The translations under genes were made by a program, and so were the position numbers. Shown piece by piece: positions 6,172 through 6,759 of a stretch of DNA of 6,759 nt. The stretch's first letter is position 1, and every line of letters begins with the position of its first letter. The DNA is from Thermoplasmata archaeon (GTDB lineage Archaea > Thermoplasmatota > Thermoplasmata > WALJ01). The stretch covers positions 1 through 6,759 of the forward strand of contig JALSOU010000211.1 of the NCBI GenBank assembly GCA_026986305.1, in the 5' to 3' direction. The notes under the pieces were generated by a model. The model was not told where the DNA came from, ran no database searches, and saw nothing but the letters and a program-made list of their open reading frames with translations.

Positions 6172-6183
6172 CTTATTTAAAAA
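6172..6183 (-). promoter_or_regulatory. TATA-like box facing the GC-rich island
   Basis: The minus strand reads TTTTTAAATAAG, followed by AAGGAGG (6171-6165). A transcription start 25 or so bases downstream would lie near 6152, at the edge of the GC-rich island, so the box could drive a minus-strand RNA through the structured repeat. The predicted start lies beyond the ribosome-site-like AAGGAGG, so both signals cannot be used together. Confidence 0.25.
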
Positions 6184-6225
6184 TTTCACCCAGAATTCAC
6201 AGTTGTAGAGTACGGAAATTATTAA

Positions 6226-6243
6226 GCCCTTTTTTCACAGGGC
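6226..6243 (+). terminator. Possible terminator: small hairpin with T-tract
   Basis: GCCCT (6226-6230) and AGGGC (6239-6243) pair around a loop that contains the T6 run at 6230-6235. Archaeal termination often needs only a T-tract, so transcripts leaving the MinD-like gene could end here, about 235 bases past its stop. It competes for the same GGGC with the larger hairpin at 6240-6274. Confidence 0.3.
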
Positions 6244-6274
6244 AAACTCGCATCTAACGATGCTCGTTTCGCCC
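6240..6274. repeat. 35-nt imperfect hairpin with TAAC loop
   Basis: GGGCAAAC (6240-6247) pairs with GTTTcGCCC (6266-6274, one bulged C). After a TC/TC internal mismatch, GCATC (6250-6254) pairs with GATGC (6259-6263) around the loop TAAC. That is 13 base pairs in 35 bases. It sits about 30 bases before the transposase fragment, so it may be an element-end hairpin, a terminator without a T-tract, or a protein-binding dyad. Confidence 0.55.
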
Positions 6275-6305
6275 AAGAGTTAAGAATTAGATAAAAATAG
6301 GGAAA

Positions 6306-6611
6306 GTGGTAAAATTAAGCGACAGGAAGATACGAAGGATAGTGAGACATTGTCACATAAAGAAGGATGGGAGCACGAAGGAGGCTGCGAGGATATATGG
6401 GGTGAGTGTGAGAAGGATACAGCAGATAGTAAAAGAGTATAAAGAAAGAGGAGAGATGCCTGTGCTTAAGAAGGAAAGAAGACCGAGAACACATCTGACG
6501 GATGAGCAGAAGGAGATAATTGAGAATGTGTGGAAAGAGACGAGAATAGTAGTAAACTCAAAAGAACAATACAATACTTATAATTATCAAGTCCATACAT
6601 TTATAAAATAA
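6306..6611 (+). pseudogene. Truncated DDE transposase, N-terminal helix-turn-helix part only
   Basis: The frame opens at GTG 6306 and gives 101 residues. Residues 1-80 look like the DNA-binding N-terminus of an IS481/IS3-type archaeal transposase: a basic start (KLSDRKIRRIVRH), a helix-turn-helix at about 23-45 (STKEAARIYGVSVRRIQQIV), a basic linker KKERRPRTHLTDEQ (55-68) and the start of a second helical segment. After R80 (position 6545) the sequence turns AT-rich and no longer resembles a transposase; the rve/DDE catalytic domain of about 200 residues is absent, and the other two forward frames hit stops at once or within a dozen codons, so this is not a simple frameshift. The last 21 residues are probably read-through of unrelated DNA. 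AGGG at 6299-6302 is a poor, close ribosome site. It could survive as a small DNA-binding protein, but a decayed insertion sequence is more likely. Confidence 0.65.
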
Positions 6612-6622
6612 ATCTATAAAGG

Positions 6623-6631
6623 TTATATATA
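6623..6631 (+). promoter_or_regulatory. Strong TATA box with downstream dyad
   Basis: TTATATATA, preceded by the A-rich CTATAAAGG, is the best archaeal TATA match in the window. The predicted transcription start near 6652 falls inside the dyad ATCCTT-T-AAGGAT (6648-6660), which could be an operator or a 5' RNA hairpin. It points at an open frame that leaves the window. Confidence 0.5.
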
Positions 6632-6729
6632 CGTAATTACTTCTTACATCCTTTAAGGATAGGAAAAAGAAAAATAAAAATATAAAAAATGAAATAAACA
6701 TAGAGATAGCATCAACAGAAGAGTCTAAA

Positions 6730-6759
6730 ATGGCAGGACATAGTAATAACCCCTTATCC
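6730..6759 (+). CDS. Possible start of a gene running off the right edge
   Basis: An ATG at 6730 opens ten codons (MAGHSNNPLS) to the window end. The same frame is open back to 6637, with a lysine/asparagine-rich stretch but no ATG, GTG or TTG before 6730. A strong TATA box lies about 100 bases upstream. There is no clear ribosome site, and the product is not recognisable from so short a piece. It may be an out-of-window gene with an N-terminus cut by rearrangement, or chance. Confidence 0.2.
   Translation, partial: MAGHSNNPLS

Overview
The window looks like a piece of an anaerobic archaeal chromosome, probably euryarchaeal in the broad sense (a methanogen, methane-oxidiser, Archaeoglobi or Thermoplasmata-type lineage). 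The grounds are a four-subunit 2-oxoacid:ferredoxin oxidoreductase operon that runs into an HdrA gene, a MinD-type ATPase with an inserted ferredoxin domain, TATA-like boxes (TTAAATAA, TTATATATA) at suitable distances from starts, heavy use of AGA/AGG and ATA codons, and tightly overlapping genes with GGAGG-type ribosome sites. I cannot fix the genus from the sequence.

Left part (1-4223, minus strand): one operon read right to left as korD-korA-korB-korC-hdrA. Junctions are 1-nt gaps, ATGA or TAATG overlaps, or 2-nt gaps, so translation is probably coupled. KorABCD oxidatively decarboxylates a 2-oxoacid (2-oxoglutarate most likely) to the acyl-CoA and passes electrons through KorB and KorD clusters to ferredoxin. 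HdrA, a flavin and iron-sulfur protein, is the electron hub of heterodisulfide reductase-type complexes. Its presence as the last visible gene suggests that electrons from 2-oxoacid oxidation pass to, or are exchanged with, an Hdr-type flavin complex. HdrA is cut by the left edge of the window.

Middle (4224-4358): a divergent promoter region. The same octamer TTAAATAA occurs on each strand facing outward, with a perfect 13-nt dyad between the two. To the right, on the plus strand, are a YycJ/WalJ-like metallo-beta-lactamase-fold hydrolase (4359-5120) and a MinD-like ATPase with two ferredoxin-type cluster motifs (5165-5995), probably cotranscribed.

Right part (5996-6759): accessory sequence with sharp base-composition changes. 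First comes a GC-rich structured island (90 G+C of 150 bases in 6001-6150 by hand count). It holds an 11-bp perfect inverted repeat flanked by GTTAGGY heptamers and four mini-hairpins built on GC-GNNA-GC or GC-GTA-GC cores. The architecture resembles an integron attC site or a small palindromic mobile element. Then come a further hairpin (6240-6274), the N-terminal helix-turn-helix piece of a DDE transposase that stops being transposase-like after residue 80, and a very AT-rich tail (24 G+C of 120 bases in 6601-6720) with a strong TATA box and an open frame leaving the window. The structured island is the least explained and most interesting part.
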